Source: Lachnospiraceae bacterium (GTDB lineage: Bacteria; Bacillota; Clostridia; Lachnospirales; Lachnospiraceae). From it: DNA of 64,000 nucleotides. Shown piece after piece: positions 1 to 7,200 of the stretch. Position 1 is the first letter of the stretch, and each line of letters opens with the position of its first letter. The DNA is taken from assembly GCA_017441825.1 (NCBI GenBank), contig JAFRVD010000059.1, forward strand, positions 1 to 64,000. Direction: 5' to 3'. The notes under the pieces are model-generated. The model saw only the letters and a program-made list of their open reading frames with translations. It made no database searches and was not told where the DNA came from. The position numbers and the translations under genes are program-made.

Positions 1-2
1 AT

Positions 3-134
3 GCCAGATATCTATGGGTTGGACACGGAACGGCTAATCCGAATGCACGAGGATTCTGGAATAAATATTTTAAGACATATCAATATGAACTTGTAAGAAC
101 AATCAAAAATATTAAGTTTACAAATTCAGTTTGA
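3..134 (+). CDS. C-terminal fragment of a probable GNAT-family acetyltransferase
   Basis: This reading frame enters from the left edge and stops with TGA at 132-134, leaving 43 visible residues. The visible part contains N-P-N-A-R-G-F-W-N-K-Y-F followed by Y-x-Y-E-L-V-R-T-I. This matches the last strand and helix of many clostridial GNAT acetyltransferases, where an asparagine-rich segment precedes an F-W-x-K-Y-F helix. The acetyl-CoA loop would lie outside the window, so family assignment rests on this tail only. The region is more AT-rich than the rest of the window. A second frame running through 116-262 overlaps it and is described separately. Confidence 0.5.
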   Translation, partial: ARYLWVGHGTANPNARGFWNKYFKTYQYELVRTIKNIKFTNSV

Positions 135-506
135 TAAATTCGAGTTTACCGACGCAAAGGGATGACGCACTTATCTATCACCAGATTGCTGATTTTATGG
201 CACTTGTCGGACACGCTCCATCAGATTTTGGAGGTGATTTAGCGATAAAGCCTTATTTTTAAGAAGAAACGGCTGCCGCGGCAGCCGTTTTTTTGCGGCC
301 TTTTTCAGAAACCGGTCCCGGCAGATCCCGGGAGGATTATGGCTCAAGGCTTTTACAGATGAAAAAGATCGCATCTTTTTTAGCGTTGTGTTAAACTGTA
401 AGAGTATAATTAAAAGAGTATAACTGAGGGAGTACCCGAAAACTGAAAAATGATCTGCGGATGCGGGAAAATTCCCGTACCCGGATAACGAGAGAGAGGA
501 CAATAT
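135..506. other. Gene-free stretch with coding-like remnant and promoter-like repeats
   Basis: No complete gene is supported here. From 116 to 262 a plus-strand frame without a start codon reads to a TAA. Its end (D-F-G-G-D-L-A-I-K-P-Y-F) looks protein-like, so this may be a decayed or frameshifted gene tail. A clear terminator follows at 267-294. Two copies of AAGAGTATAA lie at about 400-409 and 415-424. They contain TATAAT (405-410) and TATAAC and could be alternative -10 elements for the lipoprotein gene at 507, but no good -35 hexamer accompanies them. Confidence 0.4.
267..294 (+). terminator. Rho-independent terminator
   Basis: An 11-bp perfect stem (AAACGGCTGCC with GGCAGCCGTTT, 2-nt loop GC) runs straight into a T-rich tail ending at 294. 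It closes the transcription unit that enters from the left edge. Confidence 0.85.
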
Positions 507-899
507 ATGAAGCGCAGAAAATCGTTCAGGCAGGTAAATAAGCTCATCCTGCTCACAGGAGTACTGTTATTGGTTTTATCCGCGTGCGGCGGAAAGAGAT
601 ACCGGCTGGATCTTGGCAATACCGGTCTGAAGTCCCGGAGAAAGACTTACGCTGCAGGAGCGGAAGTGACCGTTTATTATGACAGGATCGCTACGGATAC
701 GGATTATTATTTTACCTGTGACAGCGATGACGTCATACTGTCCCGGAGCTATGACGACAGGCACGGATTTGTGCTTACGTTCACCATGCCGTCGCATGAC
801 GTGAAGCTCAGTGTCGACCACAGGAACAGTATGGAACCGGAGCGAACGCGGGAGCCGAAGGAACCCGATCTCACGGAATCCTCAGAGAATAACGAATGA
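507..899 (+). CDS. Small predicted lipoprotein of unknown function
   Basis: This encodes 130 residues. The N-terminus is basic (MKRRKSFRQVNK), followed by a hydrophobic stretch and a lipobox L-S-A-C at about residues 24-27, so the mature protein should be a diacylated lipoprotein on the outer face of the membrane. The mature part is short (about 100 residues), rich in Asp, Tyr and Arg, contains a Y-x-F-T-C-D-S-D-D segment, and ends in a Glu/Pro-rich tail. I recognise no family. The ATG at 507 follows a purine-rich GAGAGAGAGGA ribosome site. It precedes the LCP gene by about 100 bp, but that gene has its own upstream elements, so co-transcription is uncertain. Confidence 0.65.
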   Translation: MKRRKSFRQVNKLILLTGVLLLVLSACGGKRYRLDLGNTGLKSRRKTYAAGAEVTVYYDRIATDTDYYFTCDSDDVILSRSYDDRHGFVLTFTMPSHDVKLSVDHRNSMEPERTREPKEPDLTESSENNE

Positions 900-953
900 C
901 GCGAATGCAACGAAATGGCGTATAATTATGTCTATATTGATGGATTTTCCCAA

Positions 954-981
954 ATATGTATGTTAGTATAGTCGTACATAT
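954..981 (+). promoter_or_regulatory. Inverted repeat upstream of the LCP gene
   Basis: ATATGTA (954-960) and TACATAT (975-981) form perfect 7-nt arms separated by 14 nt, ending just before the TGGAGGA ribosome site of the LCP gene. A TATAAT hexamer lies upstream at 921-926 without a convincing -35. The repeat could be an operator or an mRNA hairpin near the ribosome site; this is inference from symmetry alone. Confidence 0.3.
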
Positions 982-996
982 ACATGGAGGAGCATT

Positions 997-2172
997 ATGA
1001 AAGATCATTTGAAAGGAATGAAAAACGAAAGAAGCGTGCTGCGTTCCTTTGTCCTGGTCCTGTTATGCCTTATACTGGCAGCGGCGGCCAGCGCCTGCAT
1101 GTGCGCGAATCTCAATATTCCGACCGGCAGTACTGAAAAAGAGACCGTTGAATACGCATCCACGGAGGCGGAGGATTTTGAAACGCTTGCGGAGGAAGAG
1201 GAAGAGGAGCTGATCAAACAGATCGCGGAGGAACGGCAGGATGCCATCGACGAACTGACGGATCCTGAAGGAGAAACACCTGCAAAGACCAAAAAGAAGA
1301 CTTCGACCGATGGCTCGGGCAGGTCCTCCGGAGGATCGGGCGGAAAATCGAACGGAGACGGAAACGGAGGCGGAAACGGAGACGGGAACGATTCCGGATC
1401 CGGTACGGAAATTAAAAAAGAAGAAAAGGTGGACGTGATCTACAGCAGCAAGGTATACAACCTGATGATTGTCGGCGTGGACCGGAGAGACAGCAGCTGG
1501 AACGGCAATTCGGATACCATGATCCTCGTGTCCATCAATTATGAAAAACAGAAGGTCACGCTGACGTCCTTCATGCGCGACACCTGGGTCAACATTCCGG
1601 GTGTGGGCATGAGAAAGCTGAATGCCGCGTTCGCAATAGGGGGCGGTCCGCTTCTTACGAGGACGATCGAGCTGAACTTTGCGATTTCGGTCGACAATTA
1701 CGCATGGATCGATTTTGACAGAATGAAGGCTGTGATCGATACACTGGGCGGCGTGGACGTCACGCTGACCGCGGCGGAGGCTAAGCATATCGGCATCACG
1801 ATCACCGGCGAAAGCGCCGTGGTGCACCTTAACGGGGAGAAGGCACTCGCCTATGCCCGCGACCGTACCACCAGCGGCTGGGATTACGGACGCACGCAGC
1901 GCCAGCGGAACATCCTGATGGCCATCATAAACAAGGCGAAGGCCGGCGGTTTTTCCGACATGGTCGGGCTCGTTCAGACGGTCCTGCCTTATTTCACGCA
2001 CAACATCAGCGACGCGCGGATGGCGTCTCTTCTCATGGACATTCCGACGGTGGTCGGCTTCACGTTCCAGGAGCTGCGCGTGCCGTTTGACGGCCTGTAC
2101 CGGAGCGAAAACTACAACCTGATCCCGGACTACGGCGCCACCATCCGGCGGCTGTACAACGCGATCTACTGA
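997..2172 (+). CDS. LytR-CpsA-Psr (LCP) family cell-wall glycopolymer ligase
   Basis: LCP proteins transfer undecaprenyl-linked glycopolymers such as teichoic acids or capsule onto peptidoglycan on the outside of the membrane. This 391-residue protein has one N-terminal membrane segment (about residues 17-35), a Glu-rich stretch, then a low-complexity Gly/Ser/Asn/Asp linker (about 98-140). The catalytic LCP domain follows from about 150. It contains the hallmark N-L-M-I-V-G-V-D-R-R, the S-D-T-M-I-L-V-S-I strand, the S-F-M-R-D-T-W arginine-aspartate motif and the Y-A-R-D-R...G-R-T-Q-R-Q-R segment that binds the polyprenyl pyrophosphate. The start at 997 has a good TGGAGGA site. It stands alone, with a new promoter for the next operon behind it. 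Confidence 0.9.
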   Translation: MKDHLKGMKNERSVLRSFVLVLLCLILAAAASACMCANLNIPTGSTEKETVEYASTEAEDFETLAEEEEEELIKQIAEERQDAIDELTDPEGETPAKTKKKTSTDGSGRSSGGSGGKSNGDGNGGGNGDGNDSGSGTEIKKEEKVDVIYSSKVYNLMIVGVDRRDSSWNGNSDTMILVSINYEKQKVTLTSFMRDTWVNIPGVGMRKLNAAFAIGGGPLLTRTIELNFAISVDNYAWIDFDRMKAVIDTLGGVDVTLTAAEAKHIGITITGESAVVHLNGEKALAYARDRTTSGWDYGRTQRQRNILMAIINKAKAGGFSDMVGLVQTVLPYFTHNISDARMASLLMDIPTVVGFTFQELRVPFDGLYRSENYNLIPDYGATIRRLYNAIY

Positions 2173-2238
2173 TCGGGACAGGTGCTGAAAACTGAAAATC
2201 ACAGAGGCCCGGGGGCCGATAGTTTTTGTAAAAAACTG

Positions 2239-2268
2239 TTGACTCCCGGGTTTTTTCGGGAGTAAAAT
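2239..2268 (+). promoter_or_regulatory. Promoter with a palindrome between -35 and -10
   Basis: TTGACT (2239-2244) and TAAAAT (2263-2268) are separated by 18 bp. The arms ACTCCCG (2242-2248) and CGGGAGT (2257-2263) form a perfect inverted repeat that fills the spacer. MarR-family repressors usually bind such symmetric sites over their own promoters, so this is the likely autoregulatory operator of the MarR-ABC operon that follows. As RNA, the same repeat could serve as a weak terminator for the LCP gene. Confidence 0.6.
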
Positions 2269-2343
2269 AAAGTTTGTCAATGAACTGTTTTGCGTTAAAC
2301 GGTTTTGGATGAAACAATTCTTTCTATAGAAAGGATAAGCGGT

Positions 2344-2820
2344 ATGGAAAAGCAGGAACATCCAGTCATGAACCAGGTGGAGATCAGCCGGCTGCTGCAT
2401 GCGCTCAATTACCGGTGGCATCGGAACGTGGTATCCAGCCAGGAAAAAGCAGGCATCGACCAGGAAACCATCGTTAACGGGAGGATCCTGGGCCATCTGG
2501 AGTTTACAAAAGAGGACGTGTACCAGAAGGATCTGGAAAAGGTTGTCGGCCTGACAAAATCGGCCATTTCCGCGATCCTTTCACGGATGGAACAGAAGGG
2601 TTATATTGAACGGCAGTCCGTACAGGGGGACGCGCGGTTAAAACGCATCGTCCTGACCGAATACGGACACCGGATCACACATGACCTGAAGCAGGCGATG
2701 GATGAAGCTGATGCGACCTTTGTCAAAGGGCTAAGCGAAGCGGAGCAGCAGGAGCTGATCCGGATGCTCAGGATCATTCACACCAATATGAAGGAACTGG
2801 AGGCAGAGAGTAAACCATGA
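2344..2820 (+). CDS. MarR-family transcriptional regulator
   Basis: This is a winged-helix regulator of 158 residues that probably represses the two ABC genes behind it until a drug or metabolite ligand binds. The DNA-binding part carries the MarR signature: L-T-K-S-A-I-S-A-I-L-S-R-M-E-Q-K-G-Y-I as recognition helix and wing entry, then R-L-K-R-I-V-L-T-E-Y-G. I chose the ATG at 2344 because a GAAAGG ribosome site precedes it; an upstream TTG at 2305 would add 13 residues without one. The stop overlaps the next ATG (ATGA at 2817-2820), indicating translational coupling. The MarR plus two ABC half-transporter layout is common for clostridial multidrug-type exporters. Confidence 0.88.
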   Translation: MEKQEHPVMNQVEISRLLHALNYRWHRNVVSSQEKAGIDQETIVNGRILGHLEFTKEDVYQKDLEKVVGLTKSAISAILSRMEQKGYIERQSVQGDARLKRIVLTEYGHRITHDLKQAMDEADATFVKGLSEAEQQELIRMLRIIHTNMKELEAESKP

Positions 2821-4625
2821 TCAAGCAGCTCGTGGGATATTTCAGAGAATACAAAAAAGCCGCCTTTATCTGCATGTTTATGACGCTTGCAGAAGTCGTG
2901 CTGGAATCTCTGATCCCATACATTATGTCAGCCCTGATCGATAAAGGACTGACCCCGGGGGATATGGGCCAGATCGTAAAATACGGCCTGATCCTGCTGT
3001 TCTTCGCGGGACTCGCGATCACAGCCGGCCTTTTAAGCGCGAAATACAGCGCGGAGGCCACCACAGGATTCGCGAAAAATCTCCGGAAGGACATGTACGA
3101 GAACGTCCAGACGTTCTCCTTCGCGAATATCGACAAGTTTTCCACGGCGTCCATCATCACAAGACTTACCACGGACGTTACGCGTGTGCAGAACACGTTC
3201 GGCATGGCGATGCGGATGGCGCTCAGGATGCCGCTCATGCTGATCTTCTCGATCGTCATGACGATATTCATCAGCTGGAGGCTCGCGATCATCTTCCTCA
3301 TTGCCGCACCTATCCTTGCAGGGGCGATGTTCTTGCTGACGCGGTACATCCACCCCATCATGCACAGAGCGTTCCGGCGGTATGACGACCTCAACAAGAC
3401 CGTCCAGGAAGACCTCCGCGGCATGCGCGTGGTCAAGGCGTTCGTGCGCGAGGCCTTTGAGATCAAGAAGTTCGAATCGACCAACAAGGAGATCTACGCG
3501 GACTTCGTAAAGGCGGAAAAGCTGATCGCCTGGAACGACCCGATCATGATGGGCATCATGTACACCTGCATGCTGCTCGCGTCATTCTTCGGGGCGAAGA
3601 TGGTCATCGGCGGTGCGCCGGTAACGTCTCCCATCATGGGCACGGTCTTCACTACAGGCCTTTTAAACTCGATCTTCTCCTATTCGATGCAGGTGCTCAT
3701 GTCCTGTTCGATGGTCGGCATGCTGTTCATGATGTTCACGATGTCGCTCGAATCCATGCGGCGTATCGTGGCAATCCTGAACGAGAAGGCGGATATCGTG
3801 AATCCCGAGAACCCGGTCATGGAAGTGAAGGACGGCTCGATCGATTTCGAGAACGTGAGCTTCCGTTATCCCGAGGTCAACGATTACAGCATCATCCGGA
3901 GCGAACGGGACGCCCTCTCCGGCGTGAATCTCTCGATTCCTTCCGGGGCGACGGTCGGTATCATCGGCGGTACGGGTTCCTCCAAATCCACTCTGGTTCA
4001 GCTCATCCAGAGACTGTATGACGTTTCAGACGGCTCGGTCAAGGTGGGCGGCGTGGACGTCCGGGACTACGATATGACGGTACTCCGCGACGCGGTATCC
4101 ATGGTGCTCCAGAAGAACCAGATCTTCTTCGGCACTATCAAGGACAACATGCGGTGGGGCAATCCCGATGCCACGGATGAAGAGATCGAGCACGCCTGTA
4201 AGCTTGCTCAGGCCGATGAATTCATCCAGGAGCTTCCCGACAAGTACGATTACCATATCGAGCAGGGCGGCACGAACGTGTCCGGCGGCCAGCGCCAGCG
4301 CCTCTGCATCGCGAGAGCGCTCATGAAGAATCCCAAGATCCTGATCATGGACGACTCCACTTCCGCGGTCGATACGGCTACGGACGCGAAGATCCGTTAC
4401 GCGTTCAAGAACGAGATCCCGAACACGACCAAGCTCATCATCGCCCAGAGAATTTCCTCCGTTCAGGACGCTGATATGATCATCGTCATGGACGAAGGCA
4501 TGGTGAACGGCGTGGGTACACACGAAGAGCTTCTTAAGACCAACGAGATCTACAAGGAAGTTTATGAATCCCAGCAGAAAGGAGGCGGTGACGCAGATGA
4601 AGTCGAATACAAACAGGAAGCCTGA
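2817..4625 (+). CDS. ABC exporter half-transporter, degenerate-site subunit
   Basis: This 602-residue fusion has six membrane segments (about 1-320) and an ATPase domain (about 345-590). The ATPase is atypical in exactly the places seen in the weak subunit of heterodimeric exporters such as TM287/288 and BmrCD. Walker A reads G-G-T-G-S-S-K-S with Ser for the usual Gly before Lys390. Walker B is L-I-M-D-D-S-T, with Asp513 in place of the catalytic Glu. The H-loop is I-A-Q-R-I-S with Gln544 replacing His. Its own signature V-S-G-G-Q-R-Q-R is canonical and would complete the active site of its partner. The 3' end overlaps the start of the partner gene, so the two are made together. The substrate is unknown. 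Confidence 0.92.
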   Translation: MIKQLVGYFREYKKAAFICMFMTLAEVVLESLIPYIMSALIDKGLTPGDMGQIVKYGLILLFFAGLAITAGLLSAKYSAEATTGFAKNLRKDMYENVQTFSFANIDKFSTASIITRLTTDVTRVQNTFGMAMRMALRMPLMLIFSIVMTIFISWRLAIIFLIAAPILAGAMFLLTRYIHPIMHRAFRRYDDLNKTVQEDLRGMRVVKAFVREAFEIKKFESTNKEIYADFVKAEKLIAWNDPIMMGIMYTCMLLASFFGAKMVIGGAPVTSPIMGTVFTTGLLNSIFSYSMQVLMSCSMVGMLFMMFTMSLESMRRIVAILNEKADIVNPENPVMEVKDGSIDFENVSFRYPEVNDYSIIRSERDALSGVNLSIPSGATVGIIGGTGSSKSTLVQLIQRLYDVSDGSVKVGGVDVRDYDMTVLRDAVSMVLQKNQIFFGTIKDNMRWGNPDATDEEIEHACKLAQADEFIQELPDKYDYHIEQGGTNVSGGQRQRLCIARALMKNPKILIMDDSTSAVDTATDAKIRYAFKNEIPNTTKLIIAQRISSVQDADMIIVMDEGMVNGVGTHEELLKTNEIYKEVYESQQKGGGDADEVEYKQEA

Positions 4626-6690
4626 ACAGTTCGATCCTTCGAAGATGCCGAACGGCATGCCCGGCAGCGGACCGGCCCCCGAAGGCGAAAAGAAAGTCTA
4701 TAAGCGCACCTCGTCCCAGGGCGGAAGATTCGGCGGCCCCGGCGGCCCCGGCGGACCGGGCGGTCCCCGCGGAAGGCGCGGCGGTCCCGGCATGGACTTC
4801 AAGAGCATCAATTTCAAGGCGATGGATTTCTCCGTCATCAAAAGGATCCTCGGCTACCTCTGGAATTACAAGCTCCGTTTTGTGATCGCGGTCGCATGTA
4901 TCATTCTTTCGGCCGTCATGTCGGTTCTGACCGCCACGGCGTTCGGCACGCTCATCGACGATTACATCACTCCGATGATGTCCACCGGCTGGTCCGCGAA
5001 GGCCATGATCCCGTACGTCCTGAAGATCGGCACCATATATTTGCTGGCCATCTTCTCGCAGTTCTTCTACCAGCGTATGTTCGTGGTGATGACGCAGGGC
5101 ATCATGAAGGATATCCGCCAGGATATGTTCTCTCACATGCAGACCCTGTCCATCAAATACTTTGACACGCACTCCTACGGCGACGTCATGTCGTTCTACA
5201 CGAACGACGTGGATACGCTGCAGCAACTGATCGCCCGGTCGCTTCCGAGCATCCTGTCCGCAGTCATCACGCTGGTGACGTCCATCGTGACGATGCTCAA
5301 GACCTCCGTCTGGATGACGCTCTTTGCCTTCATCTTCGTGTTCGTCATCACGAAGATCACCACAAAGATCGCCGCCATCTCCGGCCGGTATTTCATGGCG
5401 CAGCAGGAGGCCGTGGGCTCCCTGAACGGTTTCATCGAAGAAATGGTGGACGGCCAGCGGGTCATCAAGGTCTTCAACCATGAAAAAGCGGCCATCAAGG
5501 AATTCAACGAAGAAAACGACAACCTCCGCGAAGTTGCGAAAAACGCGAACTTCTACGGCGGCCTGATGTGGCCCATCATGGGCGGTCTCGGAAACATCCA
5601 GTACGTACTGACGGCGGTCTTCGGCGCGGCACTCATCGCCTTTGGCGTGAAAAACCTGACCATCACCGGAATGAGTATGCTGACGCTCGGAAACGTGATC
5701 ATTTTCCTGAACCTCGGACGGCGCTTCAATATGACCATATCCAACGTGGCCCAGCAGATGAACTCGATCGTCCTGGCCATGGCCGGCGCGAACCGGATAT
5801 TCCGCCTGATCGACGAAGAACCTGAAGTGGACGAAGGGAGTGTGCAGATCGTCCGCGCGAACGTGGCGGAAGACGGCACCATCACGGAATCCGAAAAGCG
5901 GACCGGCAAGTGGGCCTGGAAGGTCGATATGGGCGGAACGCCGACCTATATCCCGCTGGAGGGCGACGTCCGGTTCAGCCACGTGGACTTCGGCTACAAC
6001 GATGAAAAGCAGATCCTCTATGATGTCTCCCTGTATGCGGAGCCCGGCCAGAAGGTGGCTTTCGTGGGTTCCACCGGCGCAGGCAAGACGACCATTACGA
6101 ACCTGATCAATCGCTTCTATGACATCATGAGCGGCGACATCACCTATGACGGCATCCCGGTCAAGGACATCAAAAAGAACGACCTCCGGCGGTCGCTCGG
6201 CATGGTGCTCCAGGACGTGAACCTTTTCACGGGAACCATCCGGGAGAACATCCGCTACGGCAAGCTGGACGCGAGCGACGATGACGTCATCGCCGCGGCA
6301 AAGCTCGCGAACGCGCACGACTTTATCTCCCGTCTGCCGCAGGGCTATGACACGGTGATCGACGGCAGCGGTTCGCAGCTTTCGCAGGGCCAGCGCCAGC
6401 TGATCTCCATCGCGAGAGCGGCCATCGCGAACCCGCCGGTCATGATCCTGGACGAGGCGACGTCGTCCATCGACACCCGTACAGAGATCCTCGTGCAGCG
6501 CGGCATGGATTCCCTGATGGCAGGCCGGACAGTCTTCGTCATTGCGCACCGGCTGTCCACAGTCATGAACGCCGACGTCATCATGGTCCTTGAAAAGGGC
6601 CGGATCATCGAGCGCGGCAACCATGACCAGCTGATCGAGAAGAAGGGCCGGTATTACCAGCTGTACACAGGAAACTTTGCACAGGGGTAA
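4597..6690 (+). CDS. ABC exporter half-transporter, catalytic-site subunit with Gly/Pro/Arg-rich N-terminus
   Basis: This is the partner of the preceding half-transporter, 697 residues from the ATG at 4597, which has an AAGGAGG site 11 nt upstream. The upstream in-frame ATG at 4564 has none. Walker A (G-S-T-G-A-G-K-T, Lys497), Walker B (I-L-D-E-A-T-S, Glu620) and H-loop (I-A-H-R-L, His651) are all canonical. Its signature is L-S-Q-G-Q (residues 595-599) instead of L-S-G-G-Q. The altered signature faces the degenerate site of the first subunit, so the pair has one active and one inactive ATP site. The N-terminus is about 75 residues longer than usual and low complexity (G-G-P-G repeats, R-G-R-R-G-G), predicted cytosolic. 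Confidence 0.92.
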   Translation: MKSNTNRKPEQFDPSKMPNGMPGSGPAPEGEKKVYKRTSSQGGRFGGPGGPGGPGGPRGRRGGPGMDFKSINFKAMDFSVIKRILGYLWNYKLRFVIAVACIILSAVMSVLTATAFGTLIDDYITPMMSTGWSAKAMIPYVLKIGTIYLLAIFSQFFYQRMFVVMTQGIMKDIRQDMFSHMQTLSIKYFDTHSYGDVMSFYTNDVDTLQQLIARSLPSILSAVITLVTSIVTMLKTSVWMTLFAFIFVFVITKITTKIAAISGRYFMAQQEAVGSLNGFIEEMVDGQRVIKVFNHEKAAIKEFNEENDNLREVAKNANFYGGLMWPIMGGLGNIQYVLTAVFGAALIAFGVKNLTITGMSMLTLGNVIIFLNLGRRFNMTISNVAQQMNSIVLAMAGANRIFRLIDEEPEVDEGSVQIVRANVAEDGTITESEKRTGKWAWKVDMGGTPTYIPLEGDVRFSHVDFGYNDEKQILYDVSLYAEPGQKVAFVGSTGAGKTTITNLINRFYDIMSGDITYDGIPVKDIKKNDLRRSLGMVLQDVNLFTGTIRENIRYGKLDASDDDVIAAAKLANAHDFISRLPQGYDTVIDGSGSQLSQGQRQLISIARAAIANPPVMILDEATSSIDTRTEILVQRGMDSLMAGRTVFVIAHRLSTVMNADVIMVLEKGRIIERGNHDQLIEKKGRYYQLYTGNFAQG

Positions 6691-6712
6691 GGGCAAACTC
6701 CCATCCAAAACC

Positions 6713-6741
6713 TTGACTTTATCTAGCCAAGGTACTATATT
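6713..6741 (+). promoter_or_regulatory. Promoter of the shikimate operon
   Basis: TTGACT (6713-6718) and TATATT (6736-6741) are spaced by exactly 17 bp. The site lies just after the ABC exporter operon and directs transcription toward the chorismate mutase gene, with a start expected near 6748. Confidence 0.7.
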
Positions 6742-6750
6742 GAACGAGAC

Positions 6751-6786
6751 GGCGGTTGTTCAGAGAATGAACAGCCGCCTCTTTAT
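6751..6786 (+). terminator. Hairpin at the very start of the shikimate leader
   Basis: GGCGGTTGTTC (6751-6761) pairs with GAACAGCCGCC (6769-6779) over 11 bp with a single G-T wobble, followed by TCTTTATAAAA. It would terminate read-through from the ABC operon. Because it sits a few bases downstream of the promoter at 6713-6741, it would also be the first structure in the shikimate-operon RNA. That makes an attenuator or stabilising 5' stem possible. The remaining leader is about 95 nt. Confidence 0.6.
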
Positions 6787-6873
6787 AAAAGTATACAAGC
6801 GGATCACCCGCGAGTATGATAATCGCGCAGGATTTGTCCCCTGCCTGATCGGGAAACACCGGAAGGAGAAGCC

Positions 6874-7200
6874 ATGGACGGACTGACAGAAGCCAGGCAG
6901 ACAATCGAAGAATGCGACCGCGAGATGGCGGCGTTATTTGAAAAACGGATGGCAGCGGTCAGGGAGATCGCGCTATACAAGAAGGAGCGCGGGCTGCCGG
7001 TGTATGTTCCCGAACGTGAGCAGGAACTTCTTCTCAAAAATTCCGCGCTGATCCGGGATCCGGCTGTCCTGAAATATTACAGGCAGTTCCTGCAGGAAGT
7101 GATGGACGTATCGAAACAGTACCAGGAGGCGCTGATCTCCGGTACGGAAGCACGGAACGGAGAAATCAGGCAGGGATCCGGCGGGGAGGAGATCTCATGA
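6874..7200 (+). CDS. Chorismate mutase, AroQ class
   Basis: This enzyme converts chorismate to prephenate, the branch point to phenylalanine and tyrosine. The 108-residue product is all-helical in the AroQ manner. It has the pattern A-R-Q-x-I-E-E-C-D-R-E-M-A-A-L-F-E-K-R-M (helix 1 with the catalytic Arg), I-A-L-Y-K-K-E-R-G-L-P-V-Y-V-P-E-R-E-Q-E (Lys and the E-R pair), and a last helix with F-L-Q-E-V-M-D-V-S-K-x-Y-Q. It has no fused prephenate dehydratase or DAHP synthase domain. A clear AAGGAG site precedes the ATG. The stop overlaps the aroC start (ATGA at 7197), so the two are translationally coupled. Confidence 0.88.
   Translation: MDGLTEARQTIEECDREMAALFEKRMAAVREIALYKKERGLPVYVPEREQELLLKNSALIRDPAVLKYYRQFLQEVMDVSKQYQEALISGTEARNGEIRQGSGGEEIS

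Noticed and set aside
1063-2496. 477-codon minus-strand frame spanning the LCP gene and the MarR start
   Set aside because: It crosses a promoter and two well-supported plus-strand genes and shows only antisense composition.
4534-6708. Long minus-strand open frame (724 codons) opposite the second ABC exporter gene
   Set aside because: It is rich in His, Asp, Val and Arg in the manner of an antisense shadow of a GC-rich gene, lacks any recognisable domain, and the plus strand encodes a complete ABC transporter.
6742-6873. T-box riboswitch or aromatic leader peptide ahead of the shikimate operon
   Set aside because: The leader is too short for a T-box, lacks its conserved antiterminator sequence, and shows no run of Phe, Tyr or Trp codons.
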